From contig NZ_JAVHUY010000025.1 in NCBI RefSeq assembly GCF_031085175.1, positions 1-64,000 of the forward strand: a stretch of 64,000 bases of DNA, in the 5' to 3' direction. Within the stretch, counting starts at the first letter, position 1. Each line of letters begins with the position of its first letter. This document shows positions 24,217 through 31,454 of this stretch, in pieces. The notes beneath the pieces were generated by a model that ran no database searches, had not been told where the DNA came from, and saw nothing but the letters and a program-made list of their open reading frames with translations. Position numbers and translations under genes: made by a program. The DNA is from Phytohabitans maris (GTDB lineage Bacteria > Actinomycetota > Actinomycetes > Mycobacteriales > Micromonosporaceae).

Positions 24217-24979
24217 TGTCGGCCTCCGCCCCATCGCCGGCATCGTCTGGTGACTGGAGCGCGAAGCCGAAGTGCCGCAGCAGTGCCATGCAGGAGACGC
24301 AGGGCGGTGACGGCTGCCCGCCGGTCGGGTCGCCCGGCTCGCGTACCCGATAGGTCACGACCTCGGCGCCGCGCAACAGCTCGGCGCGGGCCTCGTCGAT
24401 GCCGACCGGCGGCTGGCCGGCGGCGGCGCGGCGGGCGTCCTCGGCGTGCAGGGCGTCGGAGATCGCCGCCACCTCCGCGCACCGGTCGCCGCCACGCTCC
24501 CGGTACGCCGGGGACGCGCTGGTGAGGAACGCGGCGACCAGCGGGTGGAGGTTGGGCGAGCCCGCGCCCTTCATGGAGCGTCCGCGGCGCAGCCGACCGT
24601 CCGCCAACCGCAGGTGGGTGACGTTTTCCGGGAAGGTGGCCCGGAGCCGGTCATACTCGGCCCGCGCCACCGGATCCCACGTCAACGGCGCGGCCGGCGC
24701 CTCCCGCCGGTAGTCCTGGTACATCAGCGCGACGGTGTCGGGCGGCACCGAGGGCCAGTACGTCAGCTCGCCGGTCGCCTTGTCGACCACGATCTGACCG
24801 GCGCCGATGCCGGCGGCATCACCCTGCGGAAACTCGCGCCAGAACACGTAACCGAGGTCGAACTCCCGCATGCCGAGGGAACGCTCCGCGCCCACCGGCT
24901 TGTCCTGATAGGCCCAAGGCGCCGCAATCAGCTTGGCTTCCCACTCGCCGAGCACGCTCGCCTCCCCCGAATGCTCCAT
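24209..24979 (-). CDS. YwqJ-like deaminase with immunity-like N-terminus
   Basis: This is a 256-residue protein. The C-terminal part carries the deaminase zinc signature: GDRCAEVAAI (Cys167-Ala-Glu169) and PPCVSC (Cys227, Cys230). Together with GSPNLHPLVAAFL before it, this is the YwqJ/SCP1.201 toxin deaminase order, which acts on nucleic acids or nucleotides in polymorphic toxins. Residues 30-90 (GYVFWREFPQ, GAGQIVVDKATGELTYW) resemble YrhB-type immunity domains (Imm35). A toxin-like and an immunity-like module in one short protein is unusual. No secretion signal is visible. It is the first gene of the operon; no strong ribosome site is seen. Confidence 0.7.
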   Translation of the reverse strand: MEHSGEASVLGEWEAKLIAAPWAYQDKPVGAERSLGMREFDLGYVFWREFPQGDAAGIGAGQIVVDKATGELTYWPSVPPDTVALMYQDYRREAPAAPLTWDPVARAEYDRLRATFPENVTHLRLADGRLRRGRSMKGAGSPNLHPLVAAFLTSASPAYRERGGDRCAEVAAISDALHAEDARRAAAGQPPVGIDEARAELLRGAEVVTYRVREPGDPTGGQPSPPCVSCMALLRHFGFALQSPDDAGDGAEADNG

Positions 24980-25082
24980 CCGGCGCCACTCTAACGTGTA
25001 CGCCGCACCGCCGGCCGGTCGGTTTGACGCGGCCGAGGCCGGTCCGGGTGCCGAGCTCGCTGGGCCGCCAGGCGGCTACCGG

Positions 25083-25841
25083 TCAGGCGGTGAAGCCGCC
25101 GTCGGAGGCCACCACCGCGCCGTTGACGTTGACCGCCTCGTCGGAGCCGAGCCAGCACACCAGCGTGGCGATCTCGTCGGGCTGGGCGGTCCGGGTGGTC
25201 CGGGCGAACGCCTTCTCCAGCCGCTCGTAGGCCCACGCCACCTTCGGCACCGCGCTACGGCCGATGTTGGTCGCCACCCCGCCGGGGCAGACCGCGTTGG
25301 CCCGGATGCCGTCGGCGCCGTAGAGGGCCGCGATCGAACGGGTCATGCCGACCAGGGCGTGCTTCGACGTCACGTACGCGGTGCCGGCCACCGCGCCGGT
25401 CAGCCCGCCGATGGAGGAGACGTTGACGATCGCGCCGCCGCCGGCCGCCCGCATCAGGGGCAGCACCGCTCGGGACAGCCGCATCGGGCCGGTCACGTTG
25501 ACCGCCATGACCCGCTCCCAGGTGGCGTCGTCGACCTCGGTCACCGGCAGGAAGAAGTCCATGATGCCGGCGACGTTCGCCAGCAGGTCGATCCGCCCGT
25601 CCGGGAGGAGACCCACGATCCGGTCGACGTCCGCCTGCGCGCTCACGTCGGCCACCGCCATCGTCGACTGCCCGCCGGCGTCCGCGATCAGCTTGCCGGT
25701 CTCGGCCAGCGCATCCGCGTCGACGTCGCAGCCGAGCACCCAGGCGCCCTCGGCCGCCAGCCGCAGCGCGACCGCCCGACCGATACCCGAGGCGGCACCG
25801 GTAACCAGCGCCACCCTTCCCTCGTACCGTCGCTCGACCAT
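25083..25841 (-). CDS. SDR-family NAD(P)-dependent oxidoreductase
   Basis: This 252-residue protein is a classical short-chain dehydrogenase. It shows the cofactor loop TGAASGIG near residue 14, the acidic strand end CDVDAD that favours NAD, NVAG, the catalytic Ser in NVSSIGG, and YVTSK with the active Tyr and Lys. It ends with the usual VNVNGAVVASDGGFTA. The ATG follows GAGGTG, and an extension upstream lacks SDR residues. The substrate cannot be told. It is the last of several minus-strand genes and is probably separately transcribed. Confidence 0.9.
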   Translation of the reverse strand: MVERRYEGRVALVTGAASGIGRAVALRLAAEGAWVLGCDVDADALAETGKLIADAGGQSTMAVADVSAQADVDRIVGLLPDGRIDLLANVAGIMDFFLPVTEVDDATWERVMAVNVTGPMRLSRAVLPLMRAAGGGAIVNVSSIGGLTGAVAGTAYVTSKHALVGMTRSIAALYGADGIRANAVCPGGVATNIGRSAVPKVAWAYERLEKAFARTTRTAQPDEIATLVCWLGSDEAVNVNGAVVASDGGFTA

Positions 25842-25958
25842 CACACACACCTCATCCGTCGCCACGCGGCCGACCTCGGCCCTACTGATCAAGCCTCGCG
25901 CTGTGGGCACGGCGCCGCGCAGGGCCACAGGTCCCCCAACCGGGCGACCGGCGTCCCT

Positions 25959-26075
25959 TTAGTCCCGGCGGCCGCGGCGGCGCCACCAGACCAGGGCCAG
26001 CGCGAGCGCGACCGCCGCGGTGGCCCAGAGACAGCACGAGCCGGCGACCAGCAGGGCGGTGAACTCCCACTCCAC
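25959..26075 (-). CDS. 38-residue single-pass membrane protein
   Basis: This small frame begins at GTG directly after the TAG of the HxlR gene (TAG-GTG, no gap), with GGAGGC just upstream inside that gene. The peptide starts MEWEFTALLVAG, has one membrane helix (about 7-30) and ends in a basic tail RRRGRRD, so the tail should face the cytoplasm. Codon use is high in G/C thirds. The tight coupling suggests co-expression with the HxlR regulator; function is unknown. Confidence 0.55.
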   Translation of the reverse strand: MEWEFTALLVAGSCCLWATAAVALALALVWWRRRGRRD

Positions 26076-26426
26076 CTACGCCTCCGGTTCCGCGGCGGTG
26101 CCGAGCTCCTCGGCCCACCGCTGCGACCAGCGCCCCAGCGGCCGCAGGGCCTCGTACGCCTCGCGGCCCAGCCCGGTCAGCTCGTACGTGGTGTCCGGCA
26201 GCTGGGCCACGATCCGGCTCTCGACCAGCTCGCCCAGGCGCTGGCGGAGCACGCTCGACGACATGTTTCCGCAGCGCTGCTGGAGCGCCCGGAAGCCCAG
26301 CGGCCCCTCCCGCAGCTCCCACAGCACGCGCAGGCTCCACCGGCGGCCGAAGAGGTCGAGCGCGGCCATCAGGGGACGCCCCGTGGTCGACCCCCGGACC
26401 GGGCCGCCGGGCTTCGGAGCGGTCAC
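26076..26426 (-). CDS. HxlR-family transcriptional regulator
   Basis: This 116-residue winged-helix regulator has the HxlR order: LDLFGRRWSLRVLWEL, GPLGFRALQQRCGNMSSSVLRQRLGELVESRIV, and YELTGLGREAYEAL. The usual family Cys near the N-terminus is absent, so a plain thiol switch is not evident. It is divergent from the AhpD-like gene, which it probably controls through the palindrome in the 74-base shared region. Confidence 0.85.
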   Translation of the reverse strand: MTAPKPGGPVRGSTTGRPLMAALDLFGRRWSLRVLWELREGPLGFRALQQRCGNMSSSVLRQRLGELVESRIVAQLPDTTYELTGLGREAYEALRPLGRWSQRWAEELGTAAEPEA

Positions 26427-26466
26427 CGCACACCCCCTGGCGCTTCGGATACAGAAACGCTATCGT

Positions 26467-26483
26467 GCTTCTGAAATAGAAGC
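26467..26483. promoter_or_regulatory. Probable HxlR operator
   Basis: The inverted repeat GCTTCT-GAAAT-AGAAGC lies between the divergent HxlR and AhpD-like genes, just before the latter's GAGGAGGGA ribosome site. A related half-site (GCTTCGGATACAGAAACGC) lies to its left. Placement fits repression of both genes. Confidence 0.55.
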
Positions 26484-26500
26484 GCGAGGAGGGAACGGTC

Positions 26501-27058
26501 ATGGCCCGCATCGCCCCACTCGACCCGCCGTACGCGCCGGACGTCGCCGCCGCGCTCGCCAAGTGGATGCCGCCGGGCTCCGCGCGCGAGCCGCTCGTGC
26601 TCTTCCGCGTCCTGCAGCGCCACCCCGAGCTGGCCTCGCGGATGCGGGTGCTCGGCGCCGGGCTGCTCGGCCACGGGGCGCTGCCGCCCGCCGACCGCGA
26701 GCTGGTCATCCTGCGCACCTGTGCCCGCGCCGCCTGCTGGTACGAGTGGGGCGTCCACGCCGAGGCCTTCGCCGGCCCGGTCGGCCTCACCCCGGACCAG
26801 GTGGCGGCGACCGCCTCCGGCACCGGCGGCGACCTGCTGATCCGGGCGGCCGACGAGCTGCACGACAGCGCCCGCTGGTCCGCGCGGACCTGGGAGGCGC
26901 TGCGCGGGCGCTACACCGACGAGCAGCTCGTCGAGCTGCTGGCCCTGGCCGGCTGGTACCGCACGATCAGCTACGTGGCCAACAACCTGCTGGACGCCGG
27001 AGACGCCCGCCAGGATGACGTCCTTGACAGGACGTACCCGTACGCCGACCCTTTGTGA
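26501..27058 (+). CDS. Carboxymuconolactone decarboxylase/AhpD-like protein
   Basis: This 185-residue protein is of the CMD/AhpD-like fold. Helices read LPPADRELVILRTCARAACWYEWGVHAEAF and LVELLALAGWYRTISYVANNL. The usual AhpD CxxC pair is replaced (CARAACWYEW keeps Cys but with wider spacing), so a peroxiredoxin-partner role is doubtful and gamma-carboxymuconolactone decarboxylase-type activity is possible. The ATG follows GAGGAGGGA. It is probably repressed by the divergent HxlR protein. Confidence 0.85.
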   Translation: MARIAPLDPPYAPDVAAALAKWMPPGSAREPLVLFRVLQRHPELASRMRVLGAGLLGHGALPPADRELVILRTCARAACWYEWGVHAEAFAGPVGLTPDQVAATASGTGGDLLIRAADELHDSARWSARTWEALRGRYTDEQLVELLALAGWYRTISYVANNLLDAGDARQDDVLDRTYPYADPL

Positions 27059-27087
27059 TGACAGTCCTCTATCTAGGAGGTCGCGGG

Positions 27088-27429
27088 GTGGCCAAGGAGA
27101 AGTTCGAGCTCGTGTTCCTCGCCGGCGGCTTGCTGCTGGATGTGCTGGCAAACCGCCTGCGCCGCGACCCGGCGACACCACGCGAGGTGGTGGGCGCCGC
27201 GATGTTCGCGCTCGACCAGGCCTTCGAGGAGCGGCGGGGTCACCTCGCCGACCCGCGGGGCGTGGCCGACCAGATCGACGTGATCAAGGCCGAGCTCTGC
27301 TCCGACGCGCCGCACAAGCTCGTGCTGGAGGCATACCTCGACGAGTTGGCCAGCCGCGCCGCGTCCGACGTCGAGCTCAGCGAGGCGGTGGCTCGCCTGC
27401 GGGAGGCCGTTCGCGGCTGGCAGGGCTGA
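27088..27429 (+). CDS. Small helical protein of unknown function
   Basis: This 113-residue protein starts at GTG seven bases after AGGAGG (27075-27080). An in-frame start at 27055 overlapping the previous stop is also open but less well placed. It is almost all alpha-helical with no Cys pair or membrane helix; one segment reads DQIDVIKAELCSDAPHKLVLEAYL. No family is recognised. Confidence 0.6.
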   Translation: MAKEKFELVFLAGGLLLDVLANRLRRDPATPREVVGAAMFALDQAFEERRGHLADPRGVADQIDVIKAELCSDAPHKLVLEAYLDELASRAASDVELSEAVARLREAVRGWQG

Positions 27430-27440
27430 GCCGGGGGCCG

Positions 27441-27662
27441 TCAGGCCCGAGCCGGCCCGTGGTAGTCCGCGGCGACGTAGACGGGCCGGCGCTCCCCGCC
27501 ACCCAGCGCAAACCGGCGCAGGTAGGTCACCCGGCCGCCGGTCTCGGCCGGAGACGGCACGTTGAAGTGCGTCGGTAGCGACTCGTGCCCCCGCGCGACA
27601 CGTGCCGGCGCCACCTCGTGCCGCTCACCGTGCCACGGACCGCCCAGGAAAAGTACTCGCAT
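27441..27662 (-). CDS. Small conserved-looking protein
   Basis: This 73-residue protein begins [17 protein letters not shown] and ends VYVAADYHG. The opening with a WHG motif and the length fit a small single-domain protein; I cannot name it. The frame extends upstream but the extra part runs into the cspA promoter region. It converges with the gene at 27088, with about 11 bases between stops. Confidence 0.55.
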   Translation of the reverse strand: MRVLFLGGPWHGERHEVAPARVARGHESLPTHFNVPSPAETGGRVTYLRRFALGGGERRPVYVAADYHGPARA

Positions 27663-27691
27663 TCGCTGATCCTGCACTATTCGCGTCCGCA

Positions 27692-27719
27692 CCGACAGTA
27701 CGCGGTCGCGTGGTAAGGT
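27692..27719 (+). promoter_or_regulatory. Candidate cspA promoter
   Basis: CCGACA (27692-27697) and TAAGGT (27714-27719) are separated by 16 bases, giving a predicted start near 27727 and a leader of about 155 bases, similar in length to the E. coli cspA leader. Confidence 0.4.
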
Positions 27720-27755
27720 CGACCGGTTGCAGTTTGGTTTCCGTGTGCCCAGTTG

Positions 27756-27791
27756 GCGCTTGGTGGGACAGATGGCCACCAGGCGCTTTTT
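27756..27791 (+). terminator. Intrinsic terminator/attenuator in cspA leader
   Basis: An 11-pair stem (27756-27766 with 27776-27786, one G-U pair) with a 9-base loop is followed by TTTTT. It lies between the candidate promoter and the cold-shock gene, so it could attenuate cspA, or terminate transcription coming from 27088. Confidence 0.6.
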
Positions 27792-27880
27792 GTGTAGCCG
27801 GATTTCCGAACGAGGCTGGTCAATGCCGGCGACGCAGGACCCGCAAGGTGCGGGCCCATCAGCCTTGTGAAGGAGTAGAC

Positions 27881-28084
27881 ATGGCTTTCGGCACCGTAAA
27901 GTGGTTCAACGCGGACAAGGGCTTCGGGTTCATCGCCCAGGACGGCGGCGGCCCGGACGTGTTCGCGCACTACTCGAAGATCGCGTCCTCGGGCTTCCGC
28001 AGCCTGGACGAAAACCAGCGCGTCGAGTTCGACGTCGAGCAGGGCCAGAAGGGCCCGCAGGCAGCCAACATCCGCCCGATCTGA
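27881..28084 (+). CDS. cspA: Cold-shock protein
   Basis: This 67-residue CSD protein binds single-stranded nucleic acids and melts RNA structure. It has [12 protein letters not shown] (RNP1) and DVFAHY (RNP2), as in actinobacterial CspA. The ATG follows GAAGGAG. It stands alone between a structured leader and a strong hairpin after the stop, which suggests a short monocistronic RNA with leader-based control. Confidence 0.97.
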   Translation: MAFGTVKWFNADKGFGFIAQDGGGPDVFAHYSKIASSGFRSLDENQRVEFDVEQGQKGPQAANIRPI

Positions 28085-28089
28085 GGGAT

Positions 28090-28121
28090 CGCACACCTGC
28101 CGTGCCGACGGCGGGTGTGCG
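28090..28121 (+). terminator. cspA terminator hairpin
   Basis: A 14-pair stem of CGCACACC and GGTGTGCG extended by GCCGT/ACGGC, with one G-U pair and a 4-base loop, lies six bases after the cspA stop. There is no T tract, which is common in actinobacteria. Confidence 0.7.
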
Positions 28122-28174
28122 GCTCCAGGGCGCGTGCTAGCGCCACCCACACCGCGGCTCGCAGAAGGATCACT

Positions 28175-28828
28175 CTGAACGCCCTACGTTCCCGCGGTAT
28201 CGACGACCTCAGCCTGATCCCGGTGCCGCTGGCGCCGGAGATACGGCTCTTCCTGGCCGAGGACGCGATACTGTTCTGGGCCCGCTTGGAGGCCGAGGCC
28301 GGCCGGCGGCTGCCACCCCCGTTCTGGGCGTCCGCCTGGATCGGCGGTCAGGCGCTGGCCCGGTACGTCCTGGACAATCCGGCCGTGTTCGCCGGCCGCC
28401 GCGTGCTCGACCTCGCGAGCGGCTCGGGCCTGGTCGCGATCGCCGCGGCCATCGCCGGCGCCCGCGAGGTGACCGCGAACGACATCGATCCGTACGCGAT
28501 CGCCGCCATCGAGATGAACGCCCGGGTCAACCACGTGGCCGTACGGACGCGGTGGGGCGACCTGCTCGACGGCGAGAGCGACGGCGCCGACGTGGTGCTC
28601 GCCGGTGACATCCTCTACAGCCCGGCGCTCGCCGAGCGGGCGCTGCCGTTCCTCAGCCGCGCCAGCGAGCGGGGCGCCCTGGTGTTCGTCGGCGATCCGG
28701 ACCGGGGTCACCTGCCGCACGACTGGCTGGAGGCCGTCGCCAGCTACCAGGTCCCGATGGCCGGAGCGCCGGAGGACGCGCAGATCGAGCGGACCGCGGT
28801 GCTCACCCCTCGCGGATCGCCCAGCTAG
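28175..28828 (+). CDS. Class I SAM-dependent methyltransferase
   Basis: This protein of about 217 residues has the Rossmann motif I VLDLASGSGLVAIAAA, an acidic motif NDIDPYA and VVLAGDILYS. This resembles the PrmA/ETFB-lysine methyltransferase type family; the target is unknown. The start is uncertain. A GTG at 28115 lies inside the cspA terminator stem and has no ribosome site. A CTG at 28175 lies 5 bases after AGAAGGA and fits the family N-terminus (LIPVPLAPEIRLFL follows). It converges with a broken MocR gene, with a bidirectional hairpin between. Confidence 0.8.
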   Translation: MNALRSRGIDDLSLIPVPLAPEIRLFLAEDAILFWARLEAEAGRRLPPPFWASAWIGGQALARYVLDNPAVFAGRRVLDLASGSGLVAIAAAIAGAREVTANDIDPYAIAAIEMNARVNHVAVRTRWGDLLDGESDGADVVLAGDILYSPALAERALPFLSRASERGALVFVGDPDRGHLPHDWLEAVASYQVPMAGAPEDAQIERTAVLTPRGSPS

Positions 28829-28844
28829 AGCGCCTCCCCCACGT

Positions 28845-28902
28845 CTGTGATCGAAGCTCCCGTCAAGTCGTTAGAACGACTTGACGGGAGCTTCGATCAC
28901 AG
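28845..28902. terminator. 28-bp perfect inverted repeat, bidirectional terminator
   Basis: Arms 28845-28872 and 28875-28902 are exact reverse complements over 28 bases, with only two bases between. It lies between convergent genes, and the right arm covers the stop of the MocR remnant. A related arm (GATCAAAGCTCCCC) recurs in the terminator after the DAHP synthase gene. Confidence 0.75.
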
Positions 28903-29908
28903 AGCCGGCGCGAAGGCCGCCGCCAGGCGGCGCAGCCCTTCGCCGATCCGCTCGGTCGGGATCGCGCCGTACCCGATGACCAGCCCCTCGCGCACCGGCT
29001 CGCCGAAGTGGTAGTCGCGCAGCGCCTGCACCCGTACGCCGGCGGAGCGGGGGCGGCCACCACCGGCTCGACGTCCACTGTGGAGAGGGCGCAGAGGTGC
29101 AGGCCGGCCGCGGAGGGCACCACGCTCAGCCACGGCGCGAAGTCCCGTTCCAGCGCGGCGACGATCCGGGCGTGCCGCTCGGCGTACTGGCGGCTGGCCT
29201 TGCGCACGTGCCGGGCCAGCAGCCCCTCGTCGACGAACCGGGCCAGCGACTGGAAGAGCAGCCGCGCCGGCCAGTACCCGGGCCCTCCGCCGCGACCGTG
29301 CTCCCCGGCTCGACCAGCACCCGGCCGATCAGGTCGAGGGCCTGCTGGGCGCCGTGCGTGACCAGCACGTCGTCGGCGCCGGCCCGGACCGAGCGGGCCA
29401 CCCCGATGTGGCGGGCGATCGCGGCGCGCAGCCCGGCGTGGCCGCGCGGGTCGCCGTACGTGGCCGAGCGGACCGCGGAGGCGCGCAACTCGCGGGCGAC
29501 CAGCCGGCGCCAGGTCTCGATCGGGAAGAAGCGGCCGTCCGGCACCCCGACCGCGAAGTCGTACTCCACAGTGGACCGGTCGGGTGCCGGGACGGGCGGG
29601 GTGCGCCACACCGGCCGGGGCAGCACGTTCGACCCGGCCGGCGCGGACCGGGCGCGGAGCCGGCCGAGCGGTTCGGCCGACACGAAGGTGCCGGCGCCCA
29701 CCCGGCCGACCAGGAAGCCCTCGGCGGTCAGCCGCTCGTACGCGACCGCGACCGTGTTGCGCGAGACCTCCAGCCGCTGCGCCAGGTCGCGGCTGGGCGG
29801 CAACCGCTCGCCCGCGCGCAGCCGCCCGTCCAGGATCGCGTCGAGCAGCTGGCGGTAGATGCCGGTGGCCAGGTCGCGCCGCCCGGCGAGGCTGACGTGG
29901 ATGTCCAT
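28897..29908 (-). pseudogene. Broken MocR/GntR aminotransferase-type regulator
   Basis: The product would be a PLP-binding MocR regulator. Residues 1-80 hold an intact GntR helix-turn-helix (LPPSRDLAQRLEVSRNTVAVAYERL). The aminotransferase part starts normally (VLVTHGAQQALDLIGRVLVEPG). At about 29282 the frame shifts by one base. Across the same area the middle of the domain, including the PLP lysine and the ED-YD region (roughly 140-170 residues), is missing: LLFQSL is joined directly to ARFVDEGLL. A second frameshift near 29050-29130 moves the tail (VQALRDYHFGEPVREGLVIGYG) to a third frame. It is divergent from the sugar importer. Confidence 0.75.
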
Positions 29909-29943
29909 CGCCCGCAGCCTAGCCCGCAATGGAGCCGACCGAT

Positions 29944-29956
29944 GGAAGCGCTCTCA
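29944..29956. promoter_or_regulatory. LacI-type operator O1 (degenerate)
   Basis: GGAAGCGCTCTCA matches the right half of the perfect operator at 30037 and is degenerate on the left. It lies just upstream of the broken MocR gene. Confidence 0.5.
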
Positions 29957-29987
29957 CAAACGCGCGGGGCGCCGTTACGTAACATCT

Positions 29988-30001
29988 TGAGAGCGCTCTC
30001 T
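29988..30001. promoter_or_regulatory. LacI-type operator O2
   Basis: TGAGAGCGCTCTCT overlaps a TTGAGA -35-like box (29987-29992), with GATACT at 30012-30017 as the -10 candidate. A repressor bound here would block the importer promoter. Confidence 0.75.
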
Positions 30002-30036
30002 TGACAAGTCGGATACTAAGCACGACCCTCCTCCTG

Positions 30037-30050
30037 TGAGAGCGCTCTCA
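30037..30050. promoter_or_regulatory. LacI-type operator O3, perfect palindrome
   Basis: TGAGAGCGCTCTCA is a perfect 14-base palindrome in the leader, 27 bases before the importer start codon. It differs from the known CebR operator TGGGAGCGCTCCCA at two symmetric positions. Confidence 0.8.
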
Positions 30051-30076
30051 CTGAGCGCGGCGCGAGAGGGGCACCC

Positions 30077-31390
30077 ATGCATGTCAACTCCCGCGGTCGC
30101 CGGTTTGCGGCCGTGGCCGTCGCCGTCACGACGGCGACCCTGCTGGCCGCCTGCGGCGGCGACGATGGAGACAGCGGTAGCGGAGACGGGCCGATCACGT
30201 TGACGGTCGACGTCTTCGGTCAGTTCGGATACGAAGAGCTCTACAAGCAGTACGAGGCGAGCCACCCCAACGTGAAGATCGTCGAGCGGGGCACCGGCAG
30301 CAACCTCGACGAGTACTCGCCGAAGCTCACCCAGTGGCTCGCCGCCGGCAAGGGCGCCGGCGACATCGTGGCGATCGAGGAGGGCCTGCTCGTCGAGTAC
30401 AAGGCCAACCCCGGCAACTTCGTCAACCTGCTCGACCACGGCGCGGCCGAGCTCAAGGGCAACTTCATGGAGTGGAAGTGGAGCCAGGGGCTCACCGCTG
30501 ACGGCAAGCAGCTGATCGGCCTCGGCACCGACGTCGGCGGCATGGCCATGTGCTACCGCAAGGACCTCTTCGAGAAGGCCGGCCTGCCCACCGAGCGGGA
30601 GGCGGTCTCCAAGCTCTGGCCCACCTGGCAGGACTACGTCAAGGTCGGCGAGCAGTTCAAGGCGAAGAACACCGGCGCGGCCTTCCTCGACGCCGCCACC
30701 AACACGTTCAACACGATCGTGCTCCAGTACGGCGGCGCCGCCGGCGGCTACCACTACTACGACACCAGCGACAACCTGGTGGTGGAGAGCAACCCGGCGG
30801 TCAAGCAGGCCTGGGACACCACGATGGACATCATCGACTCGGGCCTGTCCGGCAAGTACCAGGCCTGGTCGGACGACTGGGTGGCCGCCTTCAAGCAGGC
30901 CAAGTTCGCGACCATCGCCTGCCCCGCCTGGATGACCGGCGTCATCGAGGGGAACGCGGGCGCGGACGCCGCCGGTAAGTGGGACATCGCCAGCGTGCCC
31001 GGCGACGGCGGCAACTGGGGCGGCTCCTTCCTCGCCGTTCCGAAGCAGAGCAAGCACCAGGCCGAGGCGATCGAGCTGGCCAAGTTCCTGACCAGCCCGC
31101 AGGGGCAGATCGGCGCGTTCAAGGCGAAGGGCCCGCTCCCCTCCTCCCCGCAGGCGCTGGACGACCCGGCGATCACCGGCGCGACGAGCGCGTACTTCAG
31201 CGGCGCGCCCACCGGCCAGATCTTCGGGGCCGGCGCGAAGAGCCTCAAGCCGGTCTACATGGGACCGAAGAACCAGGCGGTACGGACGGAGGTGGAGAAC
31301 GCGGTGCGCACGGTCGAGCTCGGCCAACGCAGTCCCGCGGACGGCTGGACCGACGCCGTGAACAACGCCAAGAAGGCCGCTGACAAATGA
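30077..31390 (+). CDS. Sugar ABC transporter substrate-binding lipoprotein (CebE-like)
   Basis: This 437-residue extracytoplasmic binding protein is of cluster B/carbohydrate type. The N-terminal signal ends in the lipobox LLAACG, so it is lipid-anchored. The mature part has the SBP_bac_1 order: ITLTVDVFGQFGYEELYKQYE, IVAIEEGLLVEY, DVGGMAMCYRKDLFEKAGLP and MTGVIEGNAGADAAGKWDIA. With two permeases and a LacI regulator it forms a cellobiose/oligosaccharide-type importer. The exact sugar is inferred only from the CebR-like operator and gene order. Confidence 0.88.
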   Translation: MHVNSRGRRFAAVAVAVTTATLLAACGGDDGDSGSGDGPITLTVDVFGQFGYEELYKQYEASHPNVKIVERGTGSNLDEYSPKLTQWLAAGKGAGDIVAIEEGLLVEYKANPGNFVNLLDHGAAELKGNFMEWKWSQGLTADGKQLIGLGTDVGGMAMCYRKDLFEKAGLPTEREAVSKLWPTWQDYVKVGEQFKAKNTGAAFLDAATNTFNTIVLQYGGAAGGYHYYDTSDNLVVESNPAVKQAWDTTMDIIDSGLSGKYQAWSDDWVAAFKQAKFATIACPAWMTGVIEGNAGADAAGKWDIASVPGDGGNWGGSFLAVPKQSKHQAEAIELAKFLTSPQGQIGAFKAKGPLPSSPQALDDPAITGATSAYFSGAPTGQIFGAGAKSLKPVYMGPKNQAVRTEVENAVRTVELGQRSPADGWTDAVNNAKKAADK

Positions 31391-31454
31391 GCGCGAGGAG
31401 TGCGGGAGCGCCAGCGATCGAGCCCCGCGGTCGCGCATCTCAAGAGGACGAGTA

